Source: Solirubrobacterales bacterium
GTDB lineage: Bacteria; Actinomycetota; Thermoleophilia; Solirubrobacterales; 70-9
Assembly (NCBI GenBank): GCA_025936755.1
Contig: JAICSS010000005.1
Coordinates: 1 to 64,000 of the forward strand
Direction: 5' to 3'
Length of the DNA: 64,000 bases
Shown in pieces: positions 1-9,621 of this stretch. The position numbers were made by a program, and so were the translations under genes. Position 1 is the stretch's first letter, and each line of letters starts with the position of its first letter. The notes under the pieces are model-generated. The model was given only the letters and a program-made list of their open reading frames with translations. It was not told the origin of the DNA and did not search any database.

Positions 1-1
1 A

Positions 2-1225
2 TTAGATGGTATCACTATCGGCGTCGTCACCACCTCGATGACGATCAACGCCCCGGCGTCGATTCTGCTCGCCTTATACGACCTCGTCGGCGATCAGCAG
101 GGGGTCCCGGCCGAGAACCTCGGCGGCACGATCCAGACCGACATCCTCAAGGAGTACATCGCCCAGAAAGAGTGGTGCTTCCCGATCGAGCCGGCGCTGC
201 GACTGGTCACCGACATGATCGAGTGGTGCACGGAGAACATGCCCCGCTGGCACCCCGTCTCGATCTCCGGGTACCACATCCGCGAGGCCGGCTCGACCGC
301 GCAGCAGGAGCTGGCCTTCACCCTCAAGGACGGCTTCACCTACGTCGAGCGGGCGATTGAGCGCGGCCTCGACGTCGACGACTTCGCCCCGCGCCTCTCC
401 TTCTTCTTCAACTCCCACATCGACTTCTTCGAGGAGATCGCCAAGTACCGGGCGGCGCGCCGGATCTGGGCGCGGGAGATGAAGGAGACCTACGGCGCGA
501 CCCGGGAGGAGTCGATGCGGCTGCGCTTCCACACCCAAACCGCCGGCGTCAGCCTGACCGCGCAGCAGCCCCTCAACAACATCGTCCGCACCGCCCTGGA
601 GGCCCTGGCGGCGGTGATGGGCGGGACCCAGTCGCTGCACACCAACTCCTTCGACGAGGCGCTGGCGCTGCCGACCGAGGAGGCGGTGCGGGTGGCGCTG
701 CGAACGCAGCAGATCATCGCCACCGAGACCGGCGTCCCGAGCACCGCCGACCCCCTCGGCGGCTCGTACTTCGTCGAGAAGCTGACCGACGAGATGGAGG
801 AGGCGGCCTACGGCTACTTCGCCCGTATCGACGAGCTGGGCGGGATGGTCGAGGCGATCCGCCGCAACTTCCCCCAGCGCGAGATCGCCGACGCCTCCTT
901 CCGCTACCAGCAGGAGCTGAACGAACGGCGGCGGATCGTCGTCGGCGTCAACGACTTCACCCAGGACGACGAAGAGCCGACGCCGATCCTGAAGATCGAC
1001 CCCGCCCTGGAAGGCAAGCAGCGCGACCGCCTGGCCGCGACCCGGGCCGCCCGCGACGCGAGCGCCGTCGAGGCCGCCCTGGCCGAGCTGAAGCGCGCCG
1101 CCGCCGGCGAGGGCAACCTGATGCCGCCGATCCTCGAGGCGGCCCGCGCCCAGGCCACCGAGGGCGAGATGATCAGCGCCATGCAGGAGGTCTTCGGCAC
1201 CTACACCGAGTCGCCGGTCTTCTGA
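2..1225 (+). CDS. Methylmalonyl-CoA mutase large-subunit catalytic domain (5' truncated)
   Basis: The reading frame is open from base 2, so the gene begins outside the window; 407 residues are visible. The protein is the adenosylcobalamin-dependent mutase barrel that interconverts methylmalonyl-CoA and succinyl-CoA in propionate and branched-chain catabolism. Diagnostic stretches include [35 protein letters not shown] and [18 protein letters not shown], which line the CoA/barrel site in this family. The chain ends without the C-terminal B12-binding domain, as in mutases whose cobalamin-binding domain is a separate small protein (family knowledge). An acyl-CoA dehydrogenase remnant follows after 16 nt. 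An isobutyryl-CoA mutase-like relative is possible; the family call is secure. Confidence 0.93.
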   Translation, partial: LDGITIGVVTTSMTINAPASILLALYDLVGDQQGVPAENLGGTIQTDILKEYIAQKEWCFPIEPALRLVTDMIEWCTENMPRWHPVSISGYHIREAGSTAQQELAFTLKDGFTYVERAIERGLDVDDFAPRLSFFFNSHIDFFEEIAKYRAARRIWAREMKETYGATREESMRLRFHTQTAGVSLTAQQPLNNIVRTALEALAAVMGGTQSLHTNSFDEALALPTEEAVRVALRTQQIIATETGVPSTADPLGGSYFVEKLTDEMEEAAYGYFARIDELGGMVEAIRRNFPQREIADASFRYQQELNERRRIVVGVNDFTQDDEEPTPILKIDPALEGKQRDRLAATRAARDASAVEAALAELKRAAAGEGNLMPPILEAARAQATEGEMISAMQEVFGTYTESPVF

Positions 1226-1241
1226 AAGGGTTCCGCCTCAC

Positions 1242-2405
1242 ATGACCGACGCCCTCGCAGACACCGCCGCCCACGACCTCTACTCGATCCCGCAGGACCT
1301 CGTCGACTTCCGGGAAACGATCCGCCAGATCGCCCGCGAGCGGATCGCGCCGCGGGCGGGGGAGATCGACCGCGAGGCCTCCTACCCGTGGGACATCCGC
1401 AAGCTGCTGGCCGAGCAGGACATCCTCGGCCTGCCCTTCGCCGAGCGCTACGGCGGCACCGGAACGGGGACGCTGATGCTGCAGATCGGGGTCGAGGAGC
1501 TCGCCCGCGCCTGCGCCACCAGCGCCCTGATCCTGATGGTGCAGGAGCTCGGCACCCTGCCGATCCAGCTCTTCGCCTCCGAGGAGCAGAAAGAAAAGTG
1601 GCTGCCGAAATGCGCCAGCGGCGAGTGGTCGCCGGCCTTCGCGCTCTCCGAGCCCGAGGCCGGCTCGGACCCGGCGGCGATGCGAACCAGCGCCGTCCGC
1701 GACGGCGACGAATGGGTGATCAACGGCCAGAAGGCCTGGATCACCAATGCCACCGTCGCCGACTTCTACGTCGTCTTCGCCACCACCGACCGCGAGAACC
1801 GCCGCACCTCTGCGTTCATCGTCGAGAAGGACCGCGGCGGCTTCGACCCCGGCCAGCTCGAGCACAAGCTCGGGATCAAGGGATCGCCGACCGGCTCGCC
1901 GAGCTTCACCGACGTCCGCGTCCCGGCCGAGAACCTGATCGGCGAGGAGGGGATGGGCCTGCGGATCGCCCTCGGGACGCTGGAGCGGACCCGGCTCGGC
2001 GCCGCCGCCCAGGCGGTCGGGATCGCCCAGGGGGCGATCGACTAAGCCCGCGACTACGCCAAGGTGCGGATCGCCTTCGGCAAGCCGATCATCGAGTTCC
2101 AGGGCCTGCAGTGGAAGCTCGCCGACATGGAGACCGGCACCGCCGCCGCCCGCGAGCTCCTCTACAAGGCCTGCGCGATGGCCGACCGCAGCGAGCCCCT
2201 CCTGCCCAAGTACTCCTCGATGGCCAAGCTCTTCGCCTCCGACAACGCGATGAAGGTGACGGTCGAGGCGGTCCAGGTGCTCGGCGGCTACGGCTACGTC
2301 AACGAGTACCCGGTCGAGCGGATGATGCGCGACGCCAAGATCACCCAGATCTACGAGGGCACGAACGAGATCCAGCGGGTGGTCATCGCGCGATCGATGA
2401 CCTGA
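1242..2405 (+). pseudogene. Acyl-CoA dehydrogenase interrupted by an in-frame stop
   Basis: Two open segments in one frame (1242-2042 and 2046-2405) together encode a full-length acyl-CoA dehydrogenase of about 387 residues. They are separated by TAA at 2043-2045. The context around the stop reads GAID-stop-ARDYAKVRIAFGKP, where homologues carry an aromatic residue, so a single C-to-A change in TAC explains it. Visible family features are the FAD-loop LSEPEAGSDPAAM, NGQKAWITNA, and after the stop the C-terminal LGGYGYVNEYPVERMMRDAK and QIYEGTNEIQR, with the Glu of EGT as the likely catalytic base. A truncated 267-residue product would lack the C-terminal helical domain and that base. It could be a true pseudogene or a consensus error. 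AAAGGG upstream of ATG 1242 is the probable ribosome-binding site. Confidence 0.85.
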
Positions 2406-2434
2406 CCCGCCGGGCGCCAGACACGGGTTTTTTT
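2405..2434 (+). terminator. Possible intrinsic terminator after the acyl-CoA dehydrogenase
   Basis: ACCCG at 2405-2409 can pair with CGGGT at 2424-2428, followed directly by a run of seven T (2428-2434). The stem is short, so it would be weak, but it sits right after the stop codon and ahead of the next operon. Confidence 0.4.
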
Positions 2435-2639
2435 CCTGCCGGCCGGAGAGCCAGTGGCGATCAGCCGGATTCCGCTTGACGGTGCCGTTTCGCGAGCTTG
2501 GAACAACTGTCCAATCTGACACGAAATCGCGATAAAGTTGCAGTTGGATCAAGGCGGGAGGGCCTGGGAGAGTTCTCGCAAGATCCGGGTATTCAGTCTG
2601 GCAGGCCGACATTCCTTCTGGACCTCCAGACAGGAGCGA
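2435..2639. other. Leader region of the glycan operon, no gene seen
   Basis: About 205 bp between the terminator-like hairpin and the GTG start at 2640. It is clearly more AT-rich than its flanks, as expected for a promoter region. The frame upstream of GTG 2640 is open back to ATG 2538, but that stretch lacks the codon bias of the gene. No convincing -35/-10 pair or operator could be fixed by eye, so the operon promoter is placed here by position only. Confidence 0.4.
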
Positions 2640-5204
2640 GTGACCGTTTCCAAACTTCATCCGGCAGAGGTACGACCCCGTGTCCACGGGCGCTCGGTGC
2701 TGGTCGGCGGCGAGAAGTTCCACGTTCGCGGGGCCACCTATGGGACCTTCCGCGGCGAGGAGGGCTCCTCGTTCCCGGCGCCCGAGCGGGTGCGCGAGGA
2801 CTTCGCGGCGATGGCGGCGGCGCGGATCAACGCCGTCCGCACCTACGTGCCGCCGCCGGCCTGGCTGCTCGACCTCGCTCTCGAGCACGGGCTTCGGGTC
2901 ATGGTCGGGTTCGCCTGGGAGCAGCACGTCGCCTTCCTCGACGACGAGGAGCGGGCGCGGCGGATCGAGCGCCGGCTCGCCGACGAGGTCCGCGCCCTCG
3001 AGCGGCACCCGGCGATCCTCTGCTACTCGATCGGCAACGAGATCCCGGCGCCGATCGTGCGCTGGCACGGCAAGCGGGGGATCGAGGAGTTCCTCGAGCG
3101 GCTGCACTGGGTGACGAAGTGCGTCGACCCCGCGGGGCTCGTCACCTACGTCAACTTCCCCTCGACCGAGTACCTGGAGCTGCCCTTCCTCGACCTCAGC
3201 GCCTTCAACGTCTTCCTCGAGGGAGAGCGGGACTTCGACGCCTACCTGGCGCGGCTGCAGAACCTCTCCGGCGACCGGCCGCTGCTGATCACCGAGCTCG
3301 GGCTCGACAGCCGCCGCAACGGGGCCGAGGAGCAGGCGCGCAGCCTCGAGTGGCAGGTCCGCAGCGCCTTCGCCACCGGCGCCGCCGGCACCTTCGTCTT
3401 CGCCTGGACCGACGAGTGGCACCGTGGCGGGCACGAGGTCGGGGACTGGGACTTCGGCCTCGTCGACCGCGAGCGCGAGCCGAAGCCGGCGCTGGCCGCG
3501 GTCAGCCGCGCCTACGCAGGGGTCCCGTTCTCGAACCGCGGCCCCTGGCCCCCCGTCTCGGTCGTCGTCTGCACCCACAGGGGCTCGGCCACCCTCGACG
3601 AGTGCCTGGCGCGGGCGGGGGAGCTGACCTATCCCGACTACGAGGTGATCGTCGTCAACGACGGCGCCGACGAGGCGTGCGCGGCGATCGCCCGCGCCCA
3701 CGGCGTCGAGCTGATCCAGACCGAGCACCGCGGCCTCGGCCATGCGCGCAACCGGGGGATCGAGGCGGCGCGGGGGGAGATCGTCGCCTTCCTCGACGAC
3801 GACGCCTACCCCGACGCCGACTGGCTCCACTACGTCGCGGCGCTGCTGCGGGCAAACGGGCACGCCGGAGTCGGCGGTCCCAACATCCCGCCCGAGGACG
3901 ACGGCTTCGTCGCCGAATGCGTCGCCGCGGCGCCGGGCGGGCCGATCCACGTCCTCGTCTCCGACCGCGAGGCCGAGCACGTCCCCGGCTGCAACATGGC
4001 CTTCCGCAAGGACCTGCTGGAGCAGGTCGGCGGCTTCGACGAGCGCTTCCGGGTCGCCGGCGACGACGTCGACCTCTGCTGGCGGCTGCAGAAGGCGGGG
4101 CGGACGCTCGGCTTCAGCGCCGGCGCCGTGGTCATGCACCGCCGCCGCGACTCGATCCGCCGCTACCTGCGCCAGCAGTACGGCTACGGCAAAGCCGAGG
4201 CGCTGCTGGAGCGCAAGTGGCCGACCCACTACAACCGCGCCGGCGCCTCCCGCTGGTCGGGGCGGATCTACGAGGCGCCCGCGGCGCAGGCGCCGCGGCG
4301 GCGCTCGCTGGTCCGCTACGGCACCTGGGGCACCGACCTCTTCCAGTCGGTCTACGACTCCCCCCGCGCGCTCTCGGGGATGCTGAAGGCGCCGGAGGGC
4401 CTGCTCCTGGTCGCGCTGCTGGGCGAGATCTCCGCCCTCGGCCTGCTCTGGTCGCCGCTGCTCGTCGCCGCCCCGGCCTTCCTCGCCGCCCTCGCCTGGA
4501 TGCTCGCGGCCTCGGTCGCGAGCGGCTGGCGGGCCCACCACCACGTCCCTGGCCGGCCCGGCGCCGAGACGCTGAAGCGGCGCGCGGTCACCTCCCTGCT
4601 CTTCTTCCTCCAGCCTTTCGCCCGCCTCGCCGGACGCCTGCGCAACGGGCTCTCGCCCTGGCGGCGCCGGGCCCAGGCGCGGCCGACCCTGCCCCGGCCG
4701 CGTTCGGTCGAAGTCTGGAGCGAACGCTGGCGCGAGCCCCGGGCCTGGGTCGAGCAGCTGCAGGACGAACTCACCGCCGCCGGCGGCTTCGTCCGCAGCG
4801 GCGGGCCCTTCGACCGCTGGGACCTCGACCTCCGCGCCGGCGCCCTCGGCGGGGTCAAGATCCGCACCGCGGTCGAGGAGCACGGCGAGGGCAGACAGCT
4901 GCTGCGGGCCAAGGTCTGGCCGCGGACGACCGCCGCCGGCCGCCTCGTCGTCCTGATCCTGATCCTGCTGGCGAGCGTCGCGGTCGAGCAGCACCGCCCC
5001 GAGATCGCGATCGGGATCGCCGTCGGCCTCACCCTCCTGGTCACCTTCGGCGTCGAGGGGATGGCGACGGCGACGCGCCTGGCGGTGGCGGAGATCGAAG
5101 GGCTGGGGGAGGGGGGAGGGACGACGGAAGCGAGCGAGGTAGGCCCTGCGGTCACCCGCTCGGAGTCCCGCATCGGCCTGGCGGCGATGGAGGAGCGGCG
5201 ATGA
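2640..5204 (+). CDS. GH-A glycosidase / GT2 glycosyltransferase fusion, membrane anchored
   Basis: 854 residues from GTG 2640, chosen because AGGAG lies at 2632-2636 and conservation begins there. Residues about 15-295 form a clan GH-A TIM-barrel hydrolase: acid/base Glu134 in YSIGNEIPAP and nucleophile Glu219 in LLITELGLDS are both kept. Residues about 303-545 form a GT2 transferase (VSVVVCTHRG, VIVVNDGAD, VAFLDDDAYPDADW, RVAGDDVDLCWRL). Hydrophobic segments near 585-640 and 755-805 probably anchor the protein. It may trim and extend a glycan at the membrane face. This is the first gene of the large operon and overlaps the ABC exporter by ATGA. Domain calls are firm; the substrate is unknown. 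Confidence 0.85.
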   Translation: MTVSKLHPAEVRPRVHGRSVLVGGEKFHVRGATYGTFRGEEGSSFPAPERVREDFAAMAAARINAVRTYVPPPAWLLDLALEHGLRVMVGFAWEQHVAFLDDEERARRIERRLADEVRALERHPAILCYSIGNEIPAPIVRWHGKRGIEEFLERLHWVTKCVDPAGLVTYVNFPSTEYLELPFLDLSAFNVFLEGERDFDAYLARLQNLSGDRPLLITELGLDSRRNGAEEQARSLEWQVRSAFATGAAGTFVFAWTDEWHRGGHEVGDWDFGLVDREREPKPALAAVSRAYAGVPFSNRGPWPPVSVVVCTHRGSATLDECLARAGELTYPDYEVIVVNDGADEACAAIARAHGVELIQTEHRGLGHARNRGIEAARGEIVAFLDDDAYPDADWLHYVAALLRANGHAGVGGPNIPPEDDGFVAECVAAAPGGPIHVLVSDREAEHVPGCNMAFRKDLLEQVGGFDERFRVAGDDVDLCWRLQKAGRTLGFSAGAVVMHRRRDSIRRYLRQQYGYGKAEALLERKWPTHYNRAGASRWSGRIYEAPAAQAPRRRSLVRYGTWGTDLFQSVYDSPRALSGMLKAPEGLLLVALLGEISALGLLWSPLLVAAPAFLAALAWMLAASVASGWRAHHHVPGRPGAETLKRRAVTSLLFFLQPFARLAGRLRNGLSPWRRRAQARPTLPRPRSVEVWSERWREPRAWVEQLQDELTAAGGFVRSGGPFDRWDLDLRAGALGGVKIRTAVEEHGEGRQLLRAKVWPRTTAAGRLVVLILILLASVAVEQHRPEIAIGIAVGLTLLVTFGVEGMATATRLAVAEIEGLGEGGGTTEASEVGPAVTRSESRIGLAAMEERR

Positions 5205-7162
5205 GCCCGAGCCTCGGTCCCGTGCGGATGCGGGTTCCGCTGAAAAAAGTCCGCCGTCGTCCAGAGGCCAAGCGCAGCGCCTGGGAGCTGTGGAAGGCGC
5301 TGCCGCGCGTAAAGCCGTATCTCGCGCCCTATCGCCGCACCTTGATTGCGGTAACCATTCTCACCGCGGGAACGGCCCTGTTCGGGCTTGCCGAGCCCTG
5401 GCCGCTGGCGGTGATCCTGAACCAGGCTCTCCACGAAGAAACGGCGAGCGGGCTCCTTGGGTCCATCTACGGCGCCAATCCGGACGTCTGGAAGGTCCTG
5501 ATCTCGATGCTGTTGCTGCGTCTCCTGATCGTGGTGGTCGGAAACGCCATGACGGTGGTCAACCACTACCTGGGGGCGAAGACCGAGCAGAACATGGTGC
5601 TCGACCTGCGCAGCGATCTCTTCCGCCACGTCCAGCGCCTCTCGCTCACCTTCCACGACGAGCGGGCCACCGGCGCGCTGATGAGCCAGATCAACATCCA
5701 GGCCGCCGCGGTTGGGAACATCGTCATGGTGATCCCGCCGATCGCCGAGGCGGCCTTGACGCTGATCGGGATGTTCGTCATCGCCGCTTTCGTGGACTGG
5801 CAGCTGGCGATCCTCTCGCTGATCATCATCCCCCTCCTCTGGTGGTCGTTCGGCGTGTACGGGAAGCGGATCGTGCCGCGGATACAGCGAGTTCAGGAAC
5901 TGGAGTGGCGGTCGCTCTCGATCGTCCACGAGGCGATGGCGATGTTGAGGGTGATCGTCTCCTTCGGCCGGGAGAAGTACGAGCACGACCGCTTTCGCGA
6001 GCAGGGACAGACCGCCGTCGACGAGCGGGTGAAGCTGACCGTCAGCCAGAGCCTCTACACGCTTGGGGTCCAGACCGCCACCGCCGTGGGCGCGACGTTG
6101 ATCATGGGCGTCGGCTCCTGGCACGTCATCGAGGGAAAAATCTCCGTCGGGGAGCTGATCGTCCTCCTCACCTACATCGTCTCCGTCTACCAGCCGCTGG
6201 AACAGATCAGCGGCACCGTGGCGATGATCCACGAGCAGCTGGTCCAGTTCAACGCCTCCCTGGGGCTGTTGGACAAAGAGCCCGAGGTGAAGGAGAGCCC
6301 CCACGCGATCGCCCTGGGCAGAGCGCGTGGCCGAATGGCCGTCGAGCACGTCTCGTTCGCCTATCAGGGGAGGCAGGAAACCCTCAAGGACCTCAACTTC
6401 GAGGTCGCGGCCGGGGAACGGGTGGCGATCGTCGGTCACACCGGAGCGGGGAAGAGCACCCTGATGAGCCTCTTGATCCGGTTCTACGACCCGGCAGAGG
6501 GGCGGATCACGATAGACGGGGTCGACATTCGCGACATCACGCTTGACTCGCTGCGGGAGCAGATCAGCGTGGTTCTGCAGGAGCCCCTTCTCTTCTCCGG
6601 AACGATCGCGGAAAACATCCGCTACGGAAGCCTGGGCGCTTCTCAGGAGGCAATCGAGAGGGCTGCCCGGGGAGCCAATGCCCACGACTTCATCCACGAT
6701 CTGCCCAACGGGTACGCGACCGTGGTCGGAGAGCGCGGCGCCCAGCTTTCAGGAGGCGAGCGTCAGCGGATTTGCGTCGCCCGCGCCTTCTTGAAGGACG
6801 CGCCGATCCTGATCCTCGACGAGCCCACCTCGTCGATCGACTCGCGAACCGAGGGGGTGATCCTCGACGCCCTCGACGATCTGATGGTGGGAAGAACTTC
6901 GTTCATGATCGCCCACCGTCTCTCGACCATCCACCACGCGGATCAAATCCTCGTCCTCTCCAAGGGGGAGCTGGTGGAAGCGGGATCCCATGATCGGCTG
7001 CTTTCGCAGGACGGCACCTACAGCCGCCTCTATGAGGCGCAGACCCGCGACCGCCGCAAAGGCGGCAACGGCAACGGCAACGGCCATCGGCTCGGCCCTG
7101 GATCCGGAGGGGGGCAGAGCGGAATGGTGGCCTGGCGGCAGATCGGAGGCGGTGGCTCGTGA
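5201..7162 (+). CDS. ABCB-type ABC exporter (fused permease and ATPase)
   Basis: 653 residues. Start ATG 5201 overlaps the upstream stop and has AGGAG at 5191-5195. Residues about 35-310 are a six-helix exporter membrane domain; about 345-590 are the ATPase with Walker A GHTGAGKST, signature LSGGERQR, Walker B ILILDEP and H-loop IAHRLSTI. The tail is a low-complexity Gly/Asn stretch. Half-transporters of this type dimerise and move lipids, lipid-linked oligosaccharides or peptides. Here, among glycosyltransferases, a role as flippase or exporter of the assembled glycan is the best inference, comparable to PglK or MsbA. Third codon positions are visibly less G/C-biased than in the flanking genes, which hints at a separate origin. 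Confidence 0.9.
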   Translation: MSPSLGPVRMRVPLKKVRRRPEAKRSAWELWKALPRVKPYLAPYRRTLIAVTILTAGTALFGLAEPWPLAVILNQALHEETASGLLGSIYGANPDVWKVLISMLLLRLLIVVVGNAMTVVNHYLGAKTEQNMVLDLRSDLFRHVQRLSLTFHDERATGALMSQINIQAAAVGNIVMVIPPIAEAALTLIGMFVIAAFVDWQLAILSLIIIPLLWWSFGVYGKRIVPRIQRVQELEWRSLSIVHEAMAMLRVIVSFGREKYEHDRFREQGQTAVDERVKLTVSQSLYTLGVQTATAVGATLIMGVGSWHVIEGKISVGELIVLLTYIVSVYQPLEQISGTVAMIHEQLVQFNASLGLLDKEPEVKESPHAIALGRARGRMAVEHVSFAYQGRQETLKDLNFEVAAGERVAIVGHTGAGKSTLMSLLIRFYDPAEGRITIDGVDIRDITLDSLREQISVVLQEPLLFSGTIAENIRYGSLGASQEAIERAARGANAHDFIHDLPNGYATVVGERGAQLSGGERQRICVARAFLKDAPILILDEPTSSIDSRTEGVILDALDDLMVGRTSFMIAHRLSTIHHADQILVLSKGELVEAGSHDRLLSQDGTYSRLYEAQTRDRRKGGNGNGNGHRLGPGSGGGQSGMVAWRQIGGGGS

Positions 7163-9621
7163 GCGGCCGGCCCAAGGTCGTCCTCCTCGGGATGATGACC
7201 AAGATGCCGGTGGCGGGGGTCGTCTGGCAGAACCTGCACTACCTGCTCGGCTTCGAGCGGCTGGGCTGCGAGGCCTACTACGTGGAGACGCACGCGCGGA
7301 CGCCGTCGATGCTGATGACCGACGCCGAGGACGACAGCTCGGCCTTGGCGGCCGAGTTCATCGCCGCGATCATGCGGCGCTTCGGGCTCGCCGACCGCTG
7401 GGCCTTCCGGGCGCTGCACGACGACGGCAGCTGCTTCGGGATGAGCGAGGGGCAGCTGGAACGGCTCTACGGCTCGGCCGACCTGATCGTCAACCTGCAT
7501 GGGGGTACGCAGCCGCTGCCGGAGCTGACCGCGAGCGGCCGGCTGGTGTATCTCGAGACCGACCCGGTTCAGCTCCAGCTCGAGCTGCGCCACGGGGTCC
7601 AGGAGACGCTCGACTTCCTCGAGCCCCACTCCGCCTTCTTCACCTTCGCCGAGAACTGGGGCCAGGCCGATTGCGGACTCCCGGTTCAGGAGCGCTACCG
7701 GTTCGTCCCCACCCGCCAGCCGGTGGTGACCGACCTCTGGCCCGACCGCTCCGCCCAGCCGGCCGACCTCTTCACGACGATCGGCAACTGGCGACAGGAC
7801 TGGCGCGACGTCACCTTCGAGGGCGAGCGCTACACCTGGAGCAAGCACTACGAGTTCCTCAAGCACCTCGACCTGCCGCAGCGGACCGGCGCCGCCTTCG
7901 AGCTGGCGTTGAGCAGCTGCGAGGACTCCGAACGGCAGATGCTGCGCGAACGCGGCTGGCGCGTCCGCGACGGGCTCGAGATCTCGCGCGGGATCGACCG
8001 CTACCGCGACTACGTCGGCGCCTCGCGCGGCGAGTTCACCGTCGCCAAGGACCAGAACGTGCGCCTGCGGACCGGCTGGTTCAGCGACCGCACCGCCACC
8101 TACCTCGCCTCCGGCCGGCCGGCGGTCACCCAGGACACCGGCTTCGGCGTCGCCCTCCCCACCGGCGAGGGACTGTTCGCCTTCGACTCCTTCGACTCGG
8201 CTGCGGCAGCCGTCGAAACGATCGACGCCGACTACGCCCGCCATGCCCGCGCCGCCCGCGAGCTGGCGCGGGAGCACTTCGGGCACGAGGCGGTGCTGCG
8301 GCCGCTGCTCGAGCACGTCGGCATCCGCCCGGGGGCGCAGGCGCCGCGCCGGGCACCTGGCCTCTTCCCGCCGGAGATGGTCCTCGAGCCCGTCTCGCGG
8401 CGGCCGACGACCCTGCCCCGGGAGACGATCGAGACCTCCTTGCGGCAGCCGACCTCGCGGCACCCGGAGGCGCCCCGGATGGGAGCCAGCAGCGTCAGCG
8501 TGGTCGTGGTCACCTACAACGGCCTTCCCTTCACGCGGCTCTGCCTGGAGACCGTGCTCGCCCACGGCGGCGGGGTCGACTTCGAGGTGGTGGTCGTCGA
8601 CAACGGCTCCGAGGACGGGACCCCCGAGTACCTGACCCGGCTCTCGCGCTCCGACGCCCGGGTCCGGGTCCTGCTCAACGGGCGCAACGCCGGCTTCGCG
8701 GTCGCCTGCAACCAGGGCCTCGGCCTCGCCGCCGGCGACCACCTCGTCCTCCTCAACAACGACACCATGGTGCCGCCGCGATGGTTGGAGAAGCTGCTCG
8801 CGCATCTGCGCAACCCCGAGGTCGGCCTGGTCGGCCCGGTGACCAACCGGATCGGCAACGAGGCCGAGGTCGAGGCCGACTACCGCACCTGGGGCGAGTA
8901 CCTCGACTTCGCCGCCCGGCGCGCTGAGAGGCACGGGGGCGACTGGCTGGAGCTGCGCTCGCCGGCGATGTTCTGCCTGGCGATGCGGCGCCAGACCTAC
9001 GTCCACCTCGGCGGCCTCGACGAGCGCTACGAGGTCGGGCTGCTGGAGGACGACGACTACGCCGATCGCGCCCGCGAGGCCGGGTACGAGCTGCGCTGCA
9101 TCGAGGACCTCGTGGTCCACCACTTCGGCGAGGCATCCTTCGGCCGCCTCGTCTCCGACGGGGAGTACAGCCGCATCCTTCGTGCCAACCAGGAGCGCTA
9201 CGCGGAGAAGTGGGGCCGCGACTGGCAGCCATACGGGCGGCGGCCGAACCCGCGCTACGAGCGCGAGACCCAGCACCTGCGCGAAGCGGTCTGCTCGACC
9301 GTGCCCGAGGACGCGACGGTGCTGGTCGTCTCCCGCGGCGACGAGTCGCTGCTGCAGCTCGACGGCCGCATGGCCCAGCACTTCCCGCAGTCTCGGGAGG
9401 GCGGCTGGGCGGGACACCATCCAGCCGACAGCGAAGAGGCGATCGGCCACCTGGAGGCGCTGCGCGGCAACGGCGCCCGGTACCTGGTGGTGCCGCCGAC
9501 CTACCGCTGGTGGTTGAGCTACTACGAGGGTCTGCGGGACCACCTCGACTCCCACTACCAGTCGGTTCTCTCCGACGAGCGCTCCGGCGAGATCTACCTG
9601 CTCGAGGAGGCGGGGCGGTGA
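7159..9621 (+). CDS. Tripartite glycosyltransferase: CgeB-like, GT2 and RGD/HFPQ/WW module
   Basis: 820 residues from GTG 7159 (GTGA overlap). Residues about 1-400 resemble the CgeB/GT1-like proteins repeated in this operon, sharing RTGWFSDRTATYLASGRP and TQDTGFG. Residues about 445-690 are a GT2 domain (VSVVVVTYNG, EVVVVDNGSEDGTPEYL, HLVLLNNDTMVPPRWL, LLEDDDYADRAREAGY). The last 100 residues from about 719 form a module (VLVVSRGDESLLQLDG, QHFPQ, GHHPADSEEAI, WWLSYYEGLRDHL) that recurs in the next two genes. Two transferase domains on one chain suggest consecutive sugar additions. The acceptor and donor cannot be read from sequence. Confidence 0.85.
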   Translation: MSGRPKVVLLGMMTKMPVAGVVWQNLHYLLGFERLGCEAYYVETHARTPSMLMTDAEDDSSALAAEFIAAIMRRFGLADRWAFRALHDDGSCFGMSEGQLERLYGSADLIVNLHGGTQPLPELTASGRLVYLETDPVQLQLELRHGVQETLDFLEPHSAFFTFAENWGQADCGLPVQERYRFVPTRQPVVTDLWPDRSAQPADLFTTIGNWRQDWRDVTFEGERYTWSKHYEFLKHLDLPQRTGAAFELALSSCEDSERQMLRERGWRVRDGLEISRGIDRYRDYVGASRGEFTVAKDQNVRLRTGWFSDRTATYLASGRPAVTQDTGFGVALPTGEGLFAFDSFDSAAAAVETIDADYARHARAARELAREHFGHEAVLRPLLEHVGIRPGAQAPRRAPGLFPPEMVLEPVSRRPTTLPRETIETSLRQPTSRHPEAPRMGASSVSVVVVTYNGLPFTRLCLETVLAHGGGVDFEVVVVDNGSEDGTPEYLTRLSRSDARVRVLLNGRNAGFAVACNQGLGLAAGDHLVLLNNDTMVPPRWLEKLLAHLRNPEVGLVGPVTNRIGNEAEVEADYRTWGEYLDFAARRAERHGGDWLELRSPAMFCLAMRRQTYVHLGGLDERYEVGLLEDDDYADRAREAGYELRCIEDLVVHHFGEASFGRLVSDGEYSRILRANQERYAEKWGRDWQPYGRRPNPRYERETQHLREAVCSTVPEDATVLVVSRGDESLLQLDGRMAQHFPQSREGGWAGHHPADSEEAIGHLEALRGNGARYLVVPPTYRWWLSYYEGLRDHLDSHYQSVLSDERSGEIYLLEEAGR

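Noticed and set aside
2538-2639. Longer start (ATG 2538) for the GH/GT2 fusion
   Set aside because: The extra 34 residues lack codon bias and family conservation; GTG 2640 has a ribosome-binding site.
1173-4994. Minus-strand open frame of 1273 codons opposite the acyl-CoA dehydrogenase and GH/GT2 genes
   Set aside because: Low-complexity Arg/Ala/Pro/Asp-rich translation mirroring the G/C third positions of the plus-strand genes; no family features.
7060-7085. GGCAAC tandem repeat near the end of the ABC exporter gene
   Set aside because: Simple codon repeat of a Gly/Asn tail; too short to be a CRISPR or mobile-element repeat.
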